64,000 nt of DNA from Candidatus Poribacteria bacterium (GTDB lineage Bacteria; Poribacteria; WGA-4E; GCA-2687025), in NCBI GenBank assembly GCA_026004875.1, contig BPJZ01000004.1:1-64000 (forward strand), given 5' to 3'. Positions 16,927 through 26,206 of the stretch are shown here, piece after piece. Position numbers and translations under genes: made by a program. The notes beneath the pieces are model-generated. The model searched no databases. It was given only the letters and a program-made list of their open reading frames with translations, and had not been told where the DNA came from. Each line of letters starts with the position of its first letter. The first letter of the stretch is position 1.

Positions 16927-17354
16927 GGCCTCTTGTGGCTCTTCTCGCCGGAGGGCTCCTCCTCGCCCGTCTCGGACGCCTCCACCCGGATCATCGCGAA
17001 CCGATCGGGGTTGAAGCCCTCCGGAAACCGCGTGGTGCTGTCGTACCGGGCTCGGTAGAAGTTCGCCCGATGGAGATTAGCGCGCAGGAAGCTGCATCCC
17101 CGCAGATCGGCCCGTTGAAGGTCGGCACCAAAGAGGTTCGCGCCCTCAAAGTTGCAATCCCGCAGGTCAAGGTCCCAGAGCCCCGCCCCCCACAACTCCG
17201 CGCCGCGGAGGTCCAACCCACGGAGGTCTACCCGCTCCAGCTCGGCCCGCATATCGTAGGCGATCCACTCCAGCACCTGCTGAAGGTCGGCTCTGGGCTT
17301 GGACTCTGACTCGGAAAGCTGCTCGGGACGAGAAGAGGCCGGATCGAACTCCAT
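16923..17354 (-). CDS. Pentapeptide-repeat protein, 143 aa
   Basis: It starts at ATG 17354 (MEFDPASS), because AGGAGG lies 9 nt upstream of it; the ORF-track start at 17396 would add 14 residues and crosses the proposed transcription start. A 30-residue helical part with QQVLEWIAYDMRAELE precedes about 12 pentapeptide units (VDLRGLDLRGAELWGAGL and so on). The C-terminal cap 'ARYDSTTRFPEGFNP' matches that of the pentapeptide protein at 14940-15467. The tail is Glu-rich. It is translationally coupled to the GT9 gene, which may or may not reflect a shared role. Cytoplasmic; function unknown. Confidence 0.85.
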   Translation of the reverse strand: MEFDPASSRPEQLSESESKPRADLQQVLEWIAYDMRAELERVDLRGLDLRGAELWGAGLWDLDLRDCNFEGANLFGADLQRADLRGCSFLRANLHRANFYRARYDSTTRFPEGFNPDRFAMIRVEASETGEEEPSGEKSHKRP

Positions 17355-17401
17355 CGCTTGCGCTCCTCCTGCCTCGGTGAAAACGGACGGTTCCATTCAG
17401 A

Positions 17402-17430
17402 AAGATAAGGAACCGCACCCGAGCGTGCAA
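17402..17430 (-). promoter_or_regulatory. Candidate promoter for the pentapeptide-GT9 pair
   Basis: On the minus strand, TTGCAC (17430-17425), 17-nt spacer, TATCTT (17407-17402). The start would be near 17395, about 40 nt before the ATG at 17354. It lies in the 254-nt divergent gap between this pair and the histidine kinase gene. I saw no equally good plus-strand promoter in the rest of that gap. Confidence 0.5.
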
Positions 17431-17608
17431 GGGGAGGAGCTCTCCGCGCGCATCGCTTGCTTGTTGTCCCAGGGAGGTGTACCGTAAAAGACACAGAACC
17501 GGTGCTCGTTGAAGTCCGATTTCCCCATCCTTTACGGCGCCGGAGACGGCACACTAAGACCGGAGCGTTGATCCCTCAAGCGGTCGAAGCTCAGAGAAGG
17601 GAAGACAG

Positions 17609-20600
17609 GTGCTCCGATCGCCCGAACGCGTCCTGGTGGTTTGTCCAGAAGAGTCGCTTCGCCTGCAGCTTCAGAGGGTCTGCCGAGGAGCCTGGGGCGC
17701 CAACGTTGCCGTCGAAGCGGTCTCCCGCGCAGACGGAGCGAGTGAACGATTGGACAAATCCCATTACGACTTGGTAGTGGTCGTGGACGCGCTGGAGGAG
17801 GGCACCGGCCGCGAGTGGATCCACTCCATCCAGGGACGCTGGCCGCAGACGGCGTTCGTCCTGCTGCTTCCCGACGAGGATCCAACGCGTGTGGAGGATG
17901 CGCTGCTCTCCGGTGCCGACGATTACCTTCCGCTGAGCGAGCTCTCCCCAACTGCGCTTCGACGAGCCGCCTATCACGCCTTGGTCCACCACCGGGAGCG
18001 ATCTCTCCGCCGCTCTCAGCAACGTCAGCTCTACCGGTTCATTCGGAACAACGCGGACGGGATTCTCATCCTGAACCGGAACGGGCGGGTCCTGTTTGCC
18101 AACCCGGCGGCGGAGCGCCTGCTAGGGAGGACAAAGCAAGAGCTCCTGATCGAGCCGTTTGGAAAGCCGCTGGCCGAAAGAGAAGGCGAAGAGTGGGAGA
18201 TTCTCCACCAAGACGGAACGCGAACGATCGTTTCGGCTCGTGCCACCCCGATCGAATGGGAGGGGGAATCGCTAACGCTGGTCTCTCTCCGTGAAGTCAC
18301 CCCGTTAATCCGCGCCCAGGAGGAGCTTCGCCGACGAAACGAGGAGCTCCGCCGGGTGCTGCGCTCTGCCCGCTGTCTGTTGTTCACCGCTGAAGTTTGG
18401 GAGGAGAGCGGCGGGCTCGCCTGGGAGCTGAACCCTGTGGACGAAGAAGCGGCACAAAACTTCCTCTCGCTGGAGCTGCTTCCCGGCGAATCCTACCACG
18501 AGGCGTGGTACCGAGCCCGCCATCCGATAGACCGCGCCCGCATCGACACCCAACTGACGCCGGAATTTCTGCGGAACCATTCCCATTATCAGTATGAGTT
18601 CCGGACGATCGATCGATTTGGGAACGTTCACTGGCTGCGAGAGGACGTCAGCGTCGAGCCGATCGGAGAGGATCGCTGGCGCGTCACCGGCGTCTGTACC
18701 GACATCACCGACCTCAAGGAGGCCGACGAGCAGCTCCGACGGAGCGAGGAGCGCTTCCGACAGATTCTAAGCGCACTGCCGGATATGATCTTTCAGGTGG
18801 ACGCTGAAGGGCGAGTGGTGGACTTTATCCCCGGCGAGACGAAGCCGCTGGTGCCGCCCGAGGAGTTTCTCGGACAAACTGTAGAGTACCTGATCCCGCC
18901 GGAGGTGTTGGCGCTCATGGAACGCGCGACACGGGACGCCGCCCAAACGGGTCAGACTCAGACTATTGAATATCCGCTGGACTACCCGGAGGGGGAGCGG
19001 TGGTTTGAGGCGCGCTACGTCCCCGACGCCCGCGGAGGCGTCTACGCGATCGTTCGAGACATCACCCAACGCCGTCGGATTGAGGAGCAGCTCCGCACCG
19101 AGCGGGACCGCACCCAGCTTTATCTGAACCTGGTCGGCTCGATCGTGGTCGCCCTCGACCCGCTGGGACGAGTCACGATGATCAACCGGAAGGGCCTGGA
19201 GGTCCTTGGTTGGGAGGAGTCCCAGGTCCTGGGAAAGGTCTGGTTCGACTACTTTCTCTCCGAGTCTCATCGGGAGCCGATCCGGCGGGCGTACCGGGCG
19301 CTGATCGAAGGGCGACCCAGTACATTAGGAGAGGTCTACGATTGTCCGCTGATCACCCGGGACGGCACCGAACGCTTTGTGCGCTGGCATCATGCGATCC
19401 TGTACGACGCAGAGGGGAATCCCTCGGGACTGCTGATCTCCGGCGAAGACATCACCGAGCTGCGCCAACGGGAGCTAGCCCTCCAAGAGACCCAGAACCG
19501 ACTTCGCTCCTATCAAGCCGAGCTGGAACAACGGGTCGAGGAGCGCACCCGGGAGCTGCAGGCGGCCAAGGAGGAGGCCGAGCGGGCCAGTCGCGCCAAG
19601 TCCGAGTTCCTCTCTCGGATGAGCCACGAGCTGCGCACCCCTCTCAATGTCATCCTGGGGTTTGCTCAACTGATGGAACTGGATGTCGAGCCGGGGAGCG
19701 CCGCCGAGGAGAACCTTCAGCAGATCCTTCAAGCGGGGCGCCACCTGCTGCAATTGATTGAAGAGGTGCTCGACCTCTCCCGAATTGAGGCCGGACGGCT
19801 GGACCTGAGCCCTGAAGATCTCCCCCTCTCCGAAGTGGTCAGCGAAGTGATCGATCTGCTTCGTCCTCTGGCCCATCAGCGGATGATCACCATCAACAGC
19901 TATGTGGGGCATCTGCCCTACTACGTCCGCGCGGACCGGCGACGGCTCCGGCAGGTGGTGATGAACCTCCTCTCCAACGCGATTAAGTACAACCGCGATG
20001 CAGGCGTGGTAACGATCACGGCCAGCGTGCGGCCAGAGGGCCAGCGGATCCGGCTGAGCGTCGCCGACACCGGTCCGGGCATCCCCGAGGACCAGCAGGG
20101 ACGACTCTTTGAGCCCTTCGAACGGCTGGGAGCCGAGGAGAGCGGAATCGAAGGGACCGGTATCGGGCTGGTCACCTCAAAGCAGCTGATCGAGGCGATG
20201 GGCGGGGCGATCGGGTTCTCCAGTCAACCGGGACAGGGGTCCACCTTCTGGATCGACATCCCTCTCTCCGAAGAGCAGCCCCAAGACGAGGAGAGCACCG
20301 AAGTCCGAGAGATGCTCGAGCCAACCTACACGATCCTCTATATCGAGGACAACGCCGCCAACATTCGCCTGGTCGAGCGGATCCTTGAGGAGCGCCCCGA
20401 TATCCGGCTGCTGAGCGCTCCTTCGGCGATGGTCGGCATTGAACTGGCTCAGGAACACCAGCCCGATCTGATCCTTTTGGACTTGAACCTTCCGGGCATG
20501 AACGGGTTTGAAGCATATGAACGGCTCAAGAAGGACGAGCGCACGGAGAGCATCCCGGTGGTCGCCGTCACGGCCCGCGCGATGCCCGAGGACGTGCGCC

Positions 20601-20716
20601 AGGGAGAGCAGATCGGGTTTGTGCGGTACCTGACGAAACCGATCGGAGTGCGGGCCTTCTTGGAACTCCTCAGAGAGCTGCTCCCTCAAAGACCGCGGCA
20701 GGAAACAGGCAGGTAG
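17609..20716 (+). CDS. Hybrid histidine kinase with several PAS domains
   Basis: 1,035 residues from GTG 17609, with AAGGGAAG upstream. Domain order: a receiver-like N-terminal domain (about 1-125, DYDLVVVVD type, lacking a clear acidic pocket); a PAS domain at about 140-230 (DGILILNRNGRVLFANPAAERLLG); further PAS/PAC domains to about residue 630; a coiled-coil linker; HisKA with the phospho-acceptor SHELRTP (about 671); an ATPase domain with NLLSNAIKYN, DTGPGIPEDQ and GTGIGL; and a C-terminal receiver (about 905-1025) with phospho-acceptor LLDLNLPGMNG (about 956) and Lys in YLTKPIG. No transmembrane helix is apparent, so it is probably a cytoplasmic sensor. The stop directly abuts the start of the NtrC-type regulator gene, its likely partner. 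Confidence 0.9.
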   Translation: MLRSPERVLVVCPEESLRLQLQRVCRGAWGANVAVEAVSRADGASERLDKSHYDLVVVVDALEEGTGREWIHSIQGRWPQTAFVLLLPDEDPTRVEDALLSGADDYLPLSELSPTALRRAAYHALVHHRERSLRRSQQRQLYRFIRNNADGILILNRNGRVLFANPAAERLLGRTKQELLIEPFGKPLAEREGEEWEILHQDGTRTIVSARATPIEWEGESLTLVSLREVTPLIRAQEELRRRNEELRRVLRSARCLLFTAEVWEESGGLAWELNPVDEEAAQNFLSLELLPGESYHEAWYRARHPIDRARIDTQLTPEFLRNHSHYQYEFRTIDRFGNVHWLREDVSVEPIGEDRWRVTGVCTDITDLKEADEQLRRSEERFRQILSALPDMIFQVDAEGRVVDFIPGETKPLVPPEEFLGQTVEYLIPPEVLALMERATRDAAQTGQTQTIEYPLDYPEGERWFEARYVPDARGGVYAIVRDITQRRRIEEQLRTERDRTQLYLNLVGSIVVALDPLGRVTMINRKGLEVLGWEESQVLGKVWFDYFLSESHREPIRRAYRALIEGRPSTLGEVYDCPLITRDGTERFVRWHHAILYDAEGNPSGLLISGEDITELRQRELALQETQNRLRSYQAELEQRVEERTRELQAAKEEAERASRAKSEFLSRMSHELRTPLNVILGFAQLMELDVEPGSAAEENLQQILQAGRHLLQLIEEVLDLSRIEAGRLDLSPEDLPLSEVVSEVIDLLRPLAHQRMITINSYVGHLPYYVRADRRRLRQVVMNLLSNAIKYNRDAGVVTITASVRPEGQRIRLSVADTGPGIPEDQQGRLFEPFERLGAEESGIEGTGIGLVTSKQLIEAMGGAIGFSSQPGQGSTFWIDIPLSEEQPQDEESTEVREMLEPTYTILYIEDNAANIRLVERILEERPDIRLLSAPSAMVGIELAQEHQPDLILLDLNLPGMNGFEAYERLKKDERTESIPVVAVTARAMPEDVRQGEQIGFVRYLTKPIGVRAFLELLRELLPQRPRQETGR

Positions 20717-22510
20717 ATGATCGCAGAGACAGACCTGAGAAACGCAAAGATCCTGATCGTGGACGACGAGCCGCCTAACGTGCTCCTCTTGGAGCGACTG
20801 CTGGAGCGCGAAGGGTACCGTCAGATAGCCTCCACCACCGACCCCACCCGAACGATCGAGCTGTACCAGGAGTTCCAACCGGACTTGATCCTTTTGGACC
20901 TGTTGATGCCTGAGATGGACGGCTTCACCGTCATGGAGCGGCTTGGGGAGCTGGTCGAACCGGAGGACTACCTGCCGATTTTGGTGCTGACCGCCGACCA
21001 ACGCCGAGAGACGCGCATCCGGGCCCTGCAGTCGGGGGCGAAGGATTTTTTGACCAAACCCTTCGATCGCGATGAGGTGGTCCACCGGATTCAAAACATC
21101 TTAGAGGTACGATTTTATTACAAACGGGCCGTCGGCCACGAACGGAGACTCCGAGCGCTCCTGAACGCAACCACTGAAGCGGTCGGGATGCTCGATCCGA
21201 GGGGACGGCTGGAGTACGCTAACCGGGAGTTTCTCCGATTGTTCCAGCTCCTCCCGAACGCAGAAGGCCTCTCTGCTCAGGCACTCCAGGAGGCCGTCCG
21301 GGGGCGATTTCCTCAGTTGGCCGATCGGCTGATCGAAACGGTCTTCAAGCGGGCCGACGAAACCCATGAGGTCGTCTTAGAGACCGGCGAAGAGGAGCTT
21401 CCCCTCCTTTACAGCTACGCAGCGCCGGTCCGCGATCCGGAGGGAAATCCGATCGGACGCCTCTGGGTGCTTCGAGACGCGGGCAAAGAGCTCCGGCTTC
21501 AGCTTTTGCGCGATGAGGTGATCGACCTCCGGGCGCGCCAGAGCCAAGAGCTCGCGTTTGAAAACATCATCGGCACCAGCAAGAAGATGCGTGAGGTGTT
21601 CGTCCAGGTTCGCCGAGTGCTCGATAGCGACATTACCGTTCTGATTCAGGGGGAAAGCGGCACCGGCAAGGAGTTGGTCGCCCGCGCGATCCACTTCAAC
21701 GGCGCCCGTCGAAACGGTCCCTTTGTGGCCGTCAACTGCGCGGCGATTCCGGAGAACCTGATCGAGAGCGAGCTATTCGGTCACGAGAAGGGGGCCTTTA
21801 CCGGGGCCATCGCCCGACGGATTGGTAAGTTCGAACAGGCTAACGGCGGCACGATCCTGTTAGACGAGATCGGCGAAATGCCGATGTTGCTTCAGAGCAA
21901 ACTGCTCCGCGTCCTCCAAGAGCGCGAGATCGAACGGGTCGGCGGCACTCGGCCGATTCCCGTGGACGTGCGGGTAATCGCAGCGACCAATCGAGACTTG
22001 AGCGAAGAGGTCCGCGCGGGGCGATTCCGGGAGGACCTGTATTACCGAATCGCTCAGTTTCCGATCGTCATTCCCCCCTTACGGGAGCGAAGGGAGGACA
22101 TCCCGCTGTTGGTGGAACATTTCCTGAAAAAAGCCTGCGAGCAGGAGCGGCGCGCCGTTCACAAGGTATCCGACGAGGCGATGGCAGCAATGATGCGCTA
22201 TCCCTGGCCGGGGAACGTTCGAGAGCTGGAAAACGCCATCCAGCGGGCTGTGATCATGGAGACGAGCAACGTCCTTCAGCTGAGCAGCCTCCCGCCGGAG
22301 ATTCAGCTCTCCTCGCCGCTCCGAAGCCCGGAGGTCTCCGAGGAGGACGGGGAGGGGTTCATCACCCTGGAGGAGGCCGAGCGCCGAGCGCTGATCCGCG
22401 CTCTCCGAGCGATGGACTACGACGTCTCTCGATGCGCCGAAGCGCTGGGGATCGATCGCTCAACGCTCTACCGCAAGATCCGCCGCCACGAAATCGAGCT
22501 TCCTCGCTGA
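20717..22510 (+). CDS. Sigma-54-dependent NtrC-family response regulator with PAS domain
   Basis: 597 residues; ATG 20717 follows the kinase stop with no gap. Domains: receiver (residues 8-125; DDEPPN acidic pair, phospho-acceptor in [12 protein letters not shown] at about 60, FLTKPFD Lys); a PAS-like domain (about 140-260; [22 protein letters not shown]); an AAA+ domain with Walker A GESGTGKE (about 312), the sigma-54 contact loop GAFTGA (about 360) and Walker [10 protein letters not shown]; and a Fis-type helix-turn-helix at the C-terminus ([19 protein letters not shown]). It should activate RpoN-dependent promoters when phosphorylated by the adjacent kinase. Its targets are unknown; I noticed no convincing -24/-12 promoter in the intergenic gaps of this window. 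Confidence 0.92.
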   Translation: MIAETDLRNAKILIVDDEPPNVLLLERLLEREGYRQIASTTDPTRTIELYQEFQPDLILLDLLMPEMDGFTVMERLGELVEPEDYLPILVLTADQRRETRIRALQSGAKDFLTKPFDRDEVVHRIQNILEVRFYYKRAVGHERRLRALLNATTEAVGMLDPRGRLEYANREFLRLFQLLPNAEGLSAQALQEAVRGRFPQLADRLIETVFKRADETHEVVLETGEEELPLLYSYAAPVRDPEGNPIGRLWVLRDAGKELRLQLLRDEVIDLRARQSQELAFENIIGTSKKMREVFVQVRRVLDSDITVLIQGESGTGKELVARAIHFNGARRNGPFVAVNCAAIPENLIESELFGHEKGAFTGAIARRIGKFEQANGGTILLDEIGEMPMLLQSKLLRVLQEREIERVGGTRPIPVDVRVIAATNRDLSEEVRAGRFREDLYYRIAQFPIVIPPLRERREDIPLLVEHFLKKACEQERRAVHKVSDEAMAAMMRYPWPGNVRELENAIQRAVIMETSNVLQLSSLPPEIQLSSPLRSPEVSEEDGEGFITLEEAERRALIRALRAMDYDVSRCAEALGIDRSTLYRKIRRHEIELPR

Positions 22511-22601
22511 CCGGACCGCGCGGACCCAGCGTTGGCCACGCTCCAAAGAACCGTTCTTAGAGAGCCTGCCTGGAGGAGGACGCGTCTCCGTCGGTTCTCC
22601 C

Positions 22602-22630
22602 TTGCTCGCGGAGGCCGTCTGTCGTATCAA
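22602..22630 (+). promoter_or_regulatory. Candidate promoter for the Gfo/Idh/MocA gene
   Basis: TTGCTC (22602-22607), 17-nt spacer, TATCAA (22625-22630), in the 149-nt gap after the NtrC-type gene. It is followed by GGGGAGAGAAG and the GTG start at 22660. Confidence 0.45.
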
Positions 22631-22659
22631 CGAACGAGACCCTCAAGGGGAGAGAAGCG

Positions 22660-23697
22660 GTGAATAAGCGTTTCCGAGCGGCGATCGTCGGCTGCGGCCG
22701 AATGGGCGGCTTCATCGACGACGAGATGGTTGGAAGGCCATACTTTACGCCCCCGTACTGTCACGCTGGGGCCTACCGGGCGGTCCCTGAAGTGGAGCTA
22801 GTCGCAGCGGCCGATATCGTTCCCGAGAAGGCGCGGGCGCTCGCCGAGCGCTGGGAGGTGCCCCGTTGGTACACCGACTACCGAGAGATGATCCAACGGG
22901 AGCAACCGGAGATTCTCAGCATCACCACGCGACCGGACACCCACGCGGAGATTCTGCTGTTTGCCGCCGAACAGGGCGTCCGGGCCATCTACTGCGAGAA
23001 GCCGTTGTGCACCTCAATGGAGGAGGCCGACGCGATGCTCCGCGCCGTTCAGGAGCGAGGCATCGCCTTCAACTTGGGGGTCAACCGGCGTTTTCAGGAG
23101 GGCTATCGCCGAATGCGTCAGCTCATCCAAGAGGGGGCGATCGGAGAACTGCAGGTGGTCTCGGCCTACTCCAGCGGATCGGCCTACTGGACCCACAGCC
23201 ACACGGTGGACCTGCTGCTTTTTCTGGCCGGAGACCCAACGGTTCAAGCCGCTTGGGGCGAGCTGAACGCGGAGCCGTCCCAGTGGAGCGATCGGGAGGT
23301 TCGGACGGACCCTGGAGTGCGCTGGGCCCAGTTCGTTTTTGCCAACGGCGTTCGAGGGCAGATGGTCTCAACCTCCGGCTACGAGTTTGAAGCGCACGGC
23401 AGCCGGGGGAAGCTCCGCGCCTATGGCAACGGAGCGCAATTCTCCTGGATCGTCTACGATCGGCAGGGCGTTCCGGAGGAGCGAGCCTTTCCGGCGTTTC
23501 GACGCACCAGCGGAGCGGTGGAGTGCGTCCGAAACCTGATCGCAGCGCTCCAGCTCGGCGAGGCGACCTGGGCGCCGATCGAGAGCTCCCATCGCGGTCA
23601 AGAGATGCTTCACGGCCTTCTGGAGTCCCATCGTCGAGAGGGCGCGCGGGTAGCGTTCCCGCTCAAGGACCGAGGCTTCCGAGTTTCTGCCTGGTGA
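22660..23697 (+). CDS. Gfo/Idh/MocA-family NAD(P)-dependent oxidoreductase
   Basis: 345 residues from GTG 22660, with GGGGAGAGAAG upstream. The Rossmann fold opens 'RAAIVGCGRMGGFIDD' (GxGxxG type). 'EILSITTRPDTHAEILLFAAEQGVRAIYCEKPLCTS' contains the family EKP motif whose Lys contacts the substrate and nicotinamide. The C-terminal alpha/beta domain begins 'GVNRRFQEGYRRMRQLIQEGAIGEL', and the HTHTVDLL-like segment here reads 'THSHTVDLLLFLAG', supplying the usual catalytic His. The family oxidises or reduces sugars, inositols and related polyols; the exact substrate cannot be read from sequence. It is followed 33 nt later by alanine dehydrogenase. Confidence 0.88.
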   Translation: MNKRFRAAIVGCGRMGGFIDDEMVGRPYFTPPYCHAGAYRAVPEVELVAAADIVPEKARALAERWEVPRWYTDYREMIQREQPEILSITTRPDTHAEILLFAAEQGVRAIYCEKPLCTSMEEADAMLRAVQERGIAFNLGVNRRFQEGYRRMRQLIQEGAIGELQVVSAYSSGSAYWTHSHTVDLLLFLAGDPTVQAAWGELNAEPSQWSDREVRTDPGVRWAQFVFANGVRGQMVSTSGYEFEAHGSRGKLRAYGNGAQFSWIVYDRQGVPEERAFPAFRRTSGAVECVRNLIAALQLGEATWAPIESSHRGQEMLHGLLESHRREGARVAFPLKDRGFRVSAW

Positions 23698-23730
23698 ACA
23701 GGGACGGACCAAGGGGGAAGGAGCGACGCT

Positions 23731-24861
23731 GTGCGAATTGGTGTCCCTCGTGAGATCAAAGCGGATGAGTACCGCGTCGCGATGCTGCCGGTCGGCGTTG
23801 AGGTGCTCACGCGGGACGGTCACATCGTTCTAGTGGAGAGCGGGGCAGGCCTGGGCAGTGGCATCAGCGATGAGGAGTACGCCCAGGCTGGAGCAAGGAT
23901 CGTCTCGACTCCAGAAGAGGCCTACGGAGCCGATCTCATCGTCAAGGTCAAGGAGCCGCAGCCGTCGGAGTACCGGTTCCTCCACGAGGGGCAGGTGCTG
24001 TTTACCTACTTTCACTTTGCCGCCAACGAGGAGTTGACGGAGGAGATGCGGCGGCGAGGCGTCGTCTGCGTTGCTTACGAGACGATCCAGACGGAGGACG
24101 GAACGCTTCCCCTGCTGACCCCGATGAGCGAGGTAGCCGGGCGCATGGCTATCCAGGAGGGGGCCAAATACCTGGAGCGGCCAATGATGGGGCGGGGAAT
24201 CCTCCTGAGCGGGCTGCCCGGCGTTGCTCCGGCCGATGTGGTGATCGTCGGCGGTGGCGTGGTCGGCATGAACGCGGCCAAGATCGCGGCGGGCCTAGGG
24301 GCCAACGTCACGGTGATGGACATCAACGTAGATCGGATGCGTTACCTAAGCGACGTGCTCCCGCCCAACGTTACAACCCTCTTCTCGGACCTCCACAGCC
24401 TCCGGCGCATGGTTCCGCGCGCCGATCTGCTGATCGGGGCGGTGCTGATCCCCGGCGCCCGCACGCCCAAGCTGATTACCGCCGAGATGGTTCAGCAGAT
24501 GAAGCCCGGCGCGGTGATTGTGGACGTGTCCATTGACCAGGGGGGTTGTGTCGAGACGATCCGGCCAACCACCCACCAGCAGCCGACCTTTATCGAATAC
24601 GGAGTCGTCCATTACGGTGTCACGAACATGCCCGGAGCCGTCGGACGGACTTCTACCTACGCGCTCTGCAACGTAACGCTCCCTTATGTCCGACGGTTAG
24701 CTAACGAAGGGTGGCGACAGGCGATGCGGAAGGATCGAGCGCTGGCCCGGGGGCTAAACATCGCGTTTGGACGGATCGTTCACCCTGGCGTTGCGGAGGC
24801 CTACGGCGAGGAGCCGACTCCGCTGGAGGCGGTGCTCGGTTCCGGACCGGTGCCGGTGTGA
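23731..24861 (+). CDS. ald: Alanine dehydrogenase
   Basis: 376 residues, the usual length, from GTG 23731 (MRIGVPREIKADEYRVAMLP), with GGGGGAAGGAG upstream. It converts L-alanine plus NAD+ and water to pyruvate, ammonia and NADH, and the reverse, in the cytoplasm. Landmarks: the N-terminal substrate part with 'VKVKEPQPSEYRFL' (catalytic Lys), 'GQVLFTYFHFAANEEL' (catalytic His), and the NAD-binding domain 'VVIVGGGVVGMNAAKIAAGLGANVTVMD' in substance with GxGxxG. 'VDVSIDQGGCVET' and 'GVTNMPGAVGRTSTYAL' follow, both diagnostic for the family. A transporter gene starts 93 nt downstream. Confidence 0.95.
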   Translation: MRIGVPREIKADEYRVAMLPVGVEVLTRDGHIVLVESGAGLGSGISDEEYAQAGARIVSTPEEAYGADLIVKVKEPQPSEYRFLHEGQVLFTYFHFAANEELTEEMRRRGVVCVAYETIQTEDGTLPLLTPMSEVAGRMAIQEGAKYLERPMMGRGILLSGLPGVAPADVVIVGGGVVGMNAAKIAAGLGANVTVMDINVDRMRYLSDVLPPNVTTLFSDLHSLRRMVPRADLLIGAVLIPGARTPKLITAEMVQQMKPGAVIVDVSIDQGGCVETIRPTTHQQPTFIEYGVVHYGVTNMPGAVGRTSTYALCNVTLPYVRRLANEGWRQAMRKDRALARGLNIAFGRIVHPGVAEAYGEEPTPLEAVLGSGPVPV

Positions 24862-24954
24862 GCGCGCCGCTCCTCAGGAAGCGAAACTGGAAGCTTCAGG
24901 AGAGCGTTCCTCTCCGGCGCGTGCATCCCTTGTGGCTTTGGGGGCGCTCAGTCG

Positions 24955-26193
24955 GTGACCGCCGAACAGCTCGTCCTACTCATCTTCTCGGTCACGTATC
25001 TCGGGATCGCTCTGGGCGGAGTTCCCGGCCTGGCACTGGACCGGACCGGAATTGCCTTGCTGGGGGCCATCGCTCTGGTCGCCGGAGGCCTGGTCTCCAC
25101 GCCCGCAGCGATCGCCTCGGTGGACGCCTCGACGATCCTCCTCCTTTACGGGCTGATGGTGCTCTCTGCGCAGTTCCGCGTGGGAGGCTTTTACACTCGA
25201 CTGGCACGGGGGATCGTCTCTCGGTTGCGCTCTCCAGAAGAGTTCCTCCTCTGGCTGATGGCCGCTTCAGCAGGGCTCTCGGCGCTGTTGGCCAACGATA
25301 TTGTCTGTCTGGCCTTTGCGCCGGTGGTGACCGTCTCGGCGGCCCGAGCGGGTCTTAACCCCATCCCCTTTCTTTTAGCGCTGGCCATGTCTAGCAACAT
25401 TGGTTCGGCGGCCACGATCATCGGGAACCCCCAGAACATGTTGATCGGCCAAGCCGGAGCGCTGAACTTCGGCCGGTTTTTGACCTGGTGCGCTCCGCCC
25501 TCGCTGATCTCCTTGGCGATCGCGTACGGACTCCTCCGCACCGCCTATCGGGGGCGTTGGCACCAGACCGGAATCCGCATAGACGAATCCGCCTACACGC
25601 TCCCGCCCTATAACCGCTGGCAGTCCGGGAAGGCCCTCTTTTTGACCGGCGTGTTGGTTTTTCTCTTTCTCTTCACGCGGGTTCCGCGTGAGGCGGCGGC
25701 CATCGCCGTTGCCGGCATTCTGCTCTGCAGCCGAAGGATCACCACTCGCACTCTTCTGGACCTGGTGGACTGGCACCTGATAACGCTGTTTGTCAGCCTC
25801 TTCATCGTCACCGGCTCGCTTTCGCTTTATGGGCTCCAGGATCGCGCCATGGAGGCGCTCCATCGGCGTGGCGTGGATCTCAACGATCCGATCGTTCTGG
25901 CGCCCACAACGCTGGTGCTCAGCAATCTGTTCAGCAACGTTCCGGCGGTGTTTCTCTTGTTGAAGAACCTGGACCTCTCCCATCCGGAGACGCTCTATCT
26001 ACTGGCGCTGGTCAGCACCTACGCAGGAAACCTGATTCCTGTGGGAAGCATCGCCAACCTGATCACGATCGAGCAGGCCGGACGGCTGGGCGTTCGGATC
26101 GGCTTTCGCGAGTACGCGCGGTTGGGCGTACCGGTCTGTTTAGCGACCGTTGCGATCGCGGTGCTCTGGCACGGTCTGGTAAGACTGCTCTGA
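24955..26193 (+). CDS. ArsB/NhaD/SLC13-type ion transporter
   Basis: 412 residues from GTG 24955, in line with 10-12 predicted membrane helices. The family signatures of the ion-transporter superfamily are present twice, as expected from its inverted repeat: 'LLANDIVCLAFAPVV' with 'SNIGSAATIIGNPQNMLIG', and 'SNLFSNVPAVFLLLKNL' with 'AGNLIPVGSIANLITIEQA'. Members include Na+/H+ antiporters (NhaD), arsenite exporters (ArsB) and di/tricarboxylate or sulfate carriers; the substrate cannot be assigned. Downstream of ald it might exchange a carboxylate or Na+, but that is only context. The gene faces the M48 protease gene with 13 nt between stops. Confidence 0.8.
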   Translation: MTAEQLVLLIFSVTYLGIALGGVPGLALDRTGIALLGAIALVAGGLVSTPAAIASVDASTILLLYGLMVLSAQFRVGGFYTRLARGIVSRLRSPEEFLLWLMAASAGLSALLANDIVCLAFAPVVTVSAARAGLNPIPFLLALAMSSNIGSAATIIGNPQNMLIGQAGALNFGRFLTWCAPPSLISLAIAYGLLRTAYRGRWHQTGIRIDESAYTLPPYNRWQSGKALFLTGVLVFLFLFTRVPREAAAIAVAGILLCSRRITTRTLLDLVDWHLITLFVSLFIVTGSLSLYGLQDRAMEALHRRGVDLNDPIVLAPTTLVLSNLFSNVPAVFLLLKNLDLSHPETLYLLALVSTYAGNLIPVGSIANLITIEQAGRLGVRIGFREYARLGVPVCLATVAIAVLWHGLVRLL

Positions 26194-26206
26194 GCCGCCG
26201 GACCTT

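Noticed and set aside
24898-24914. Hairpin GGAGAG-CGTTC-CTCTCC between ald and the transporter as a terminator
   Set aside because: The stem is only 6 bp with no T-run and short spacing; it may be chance.
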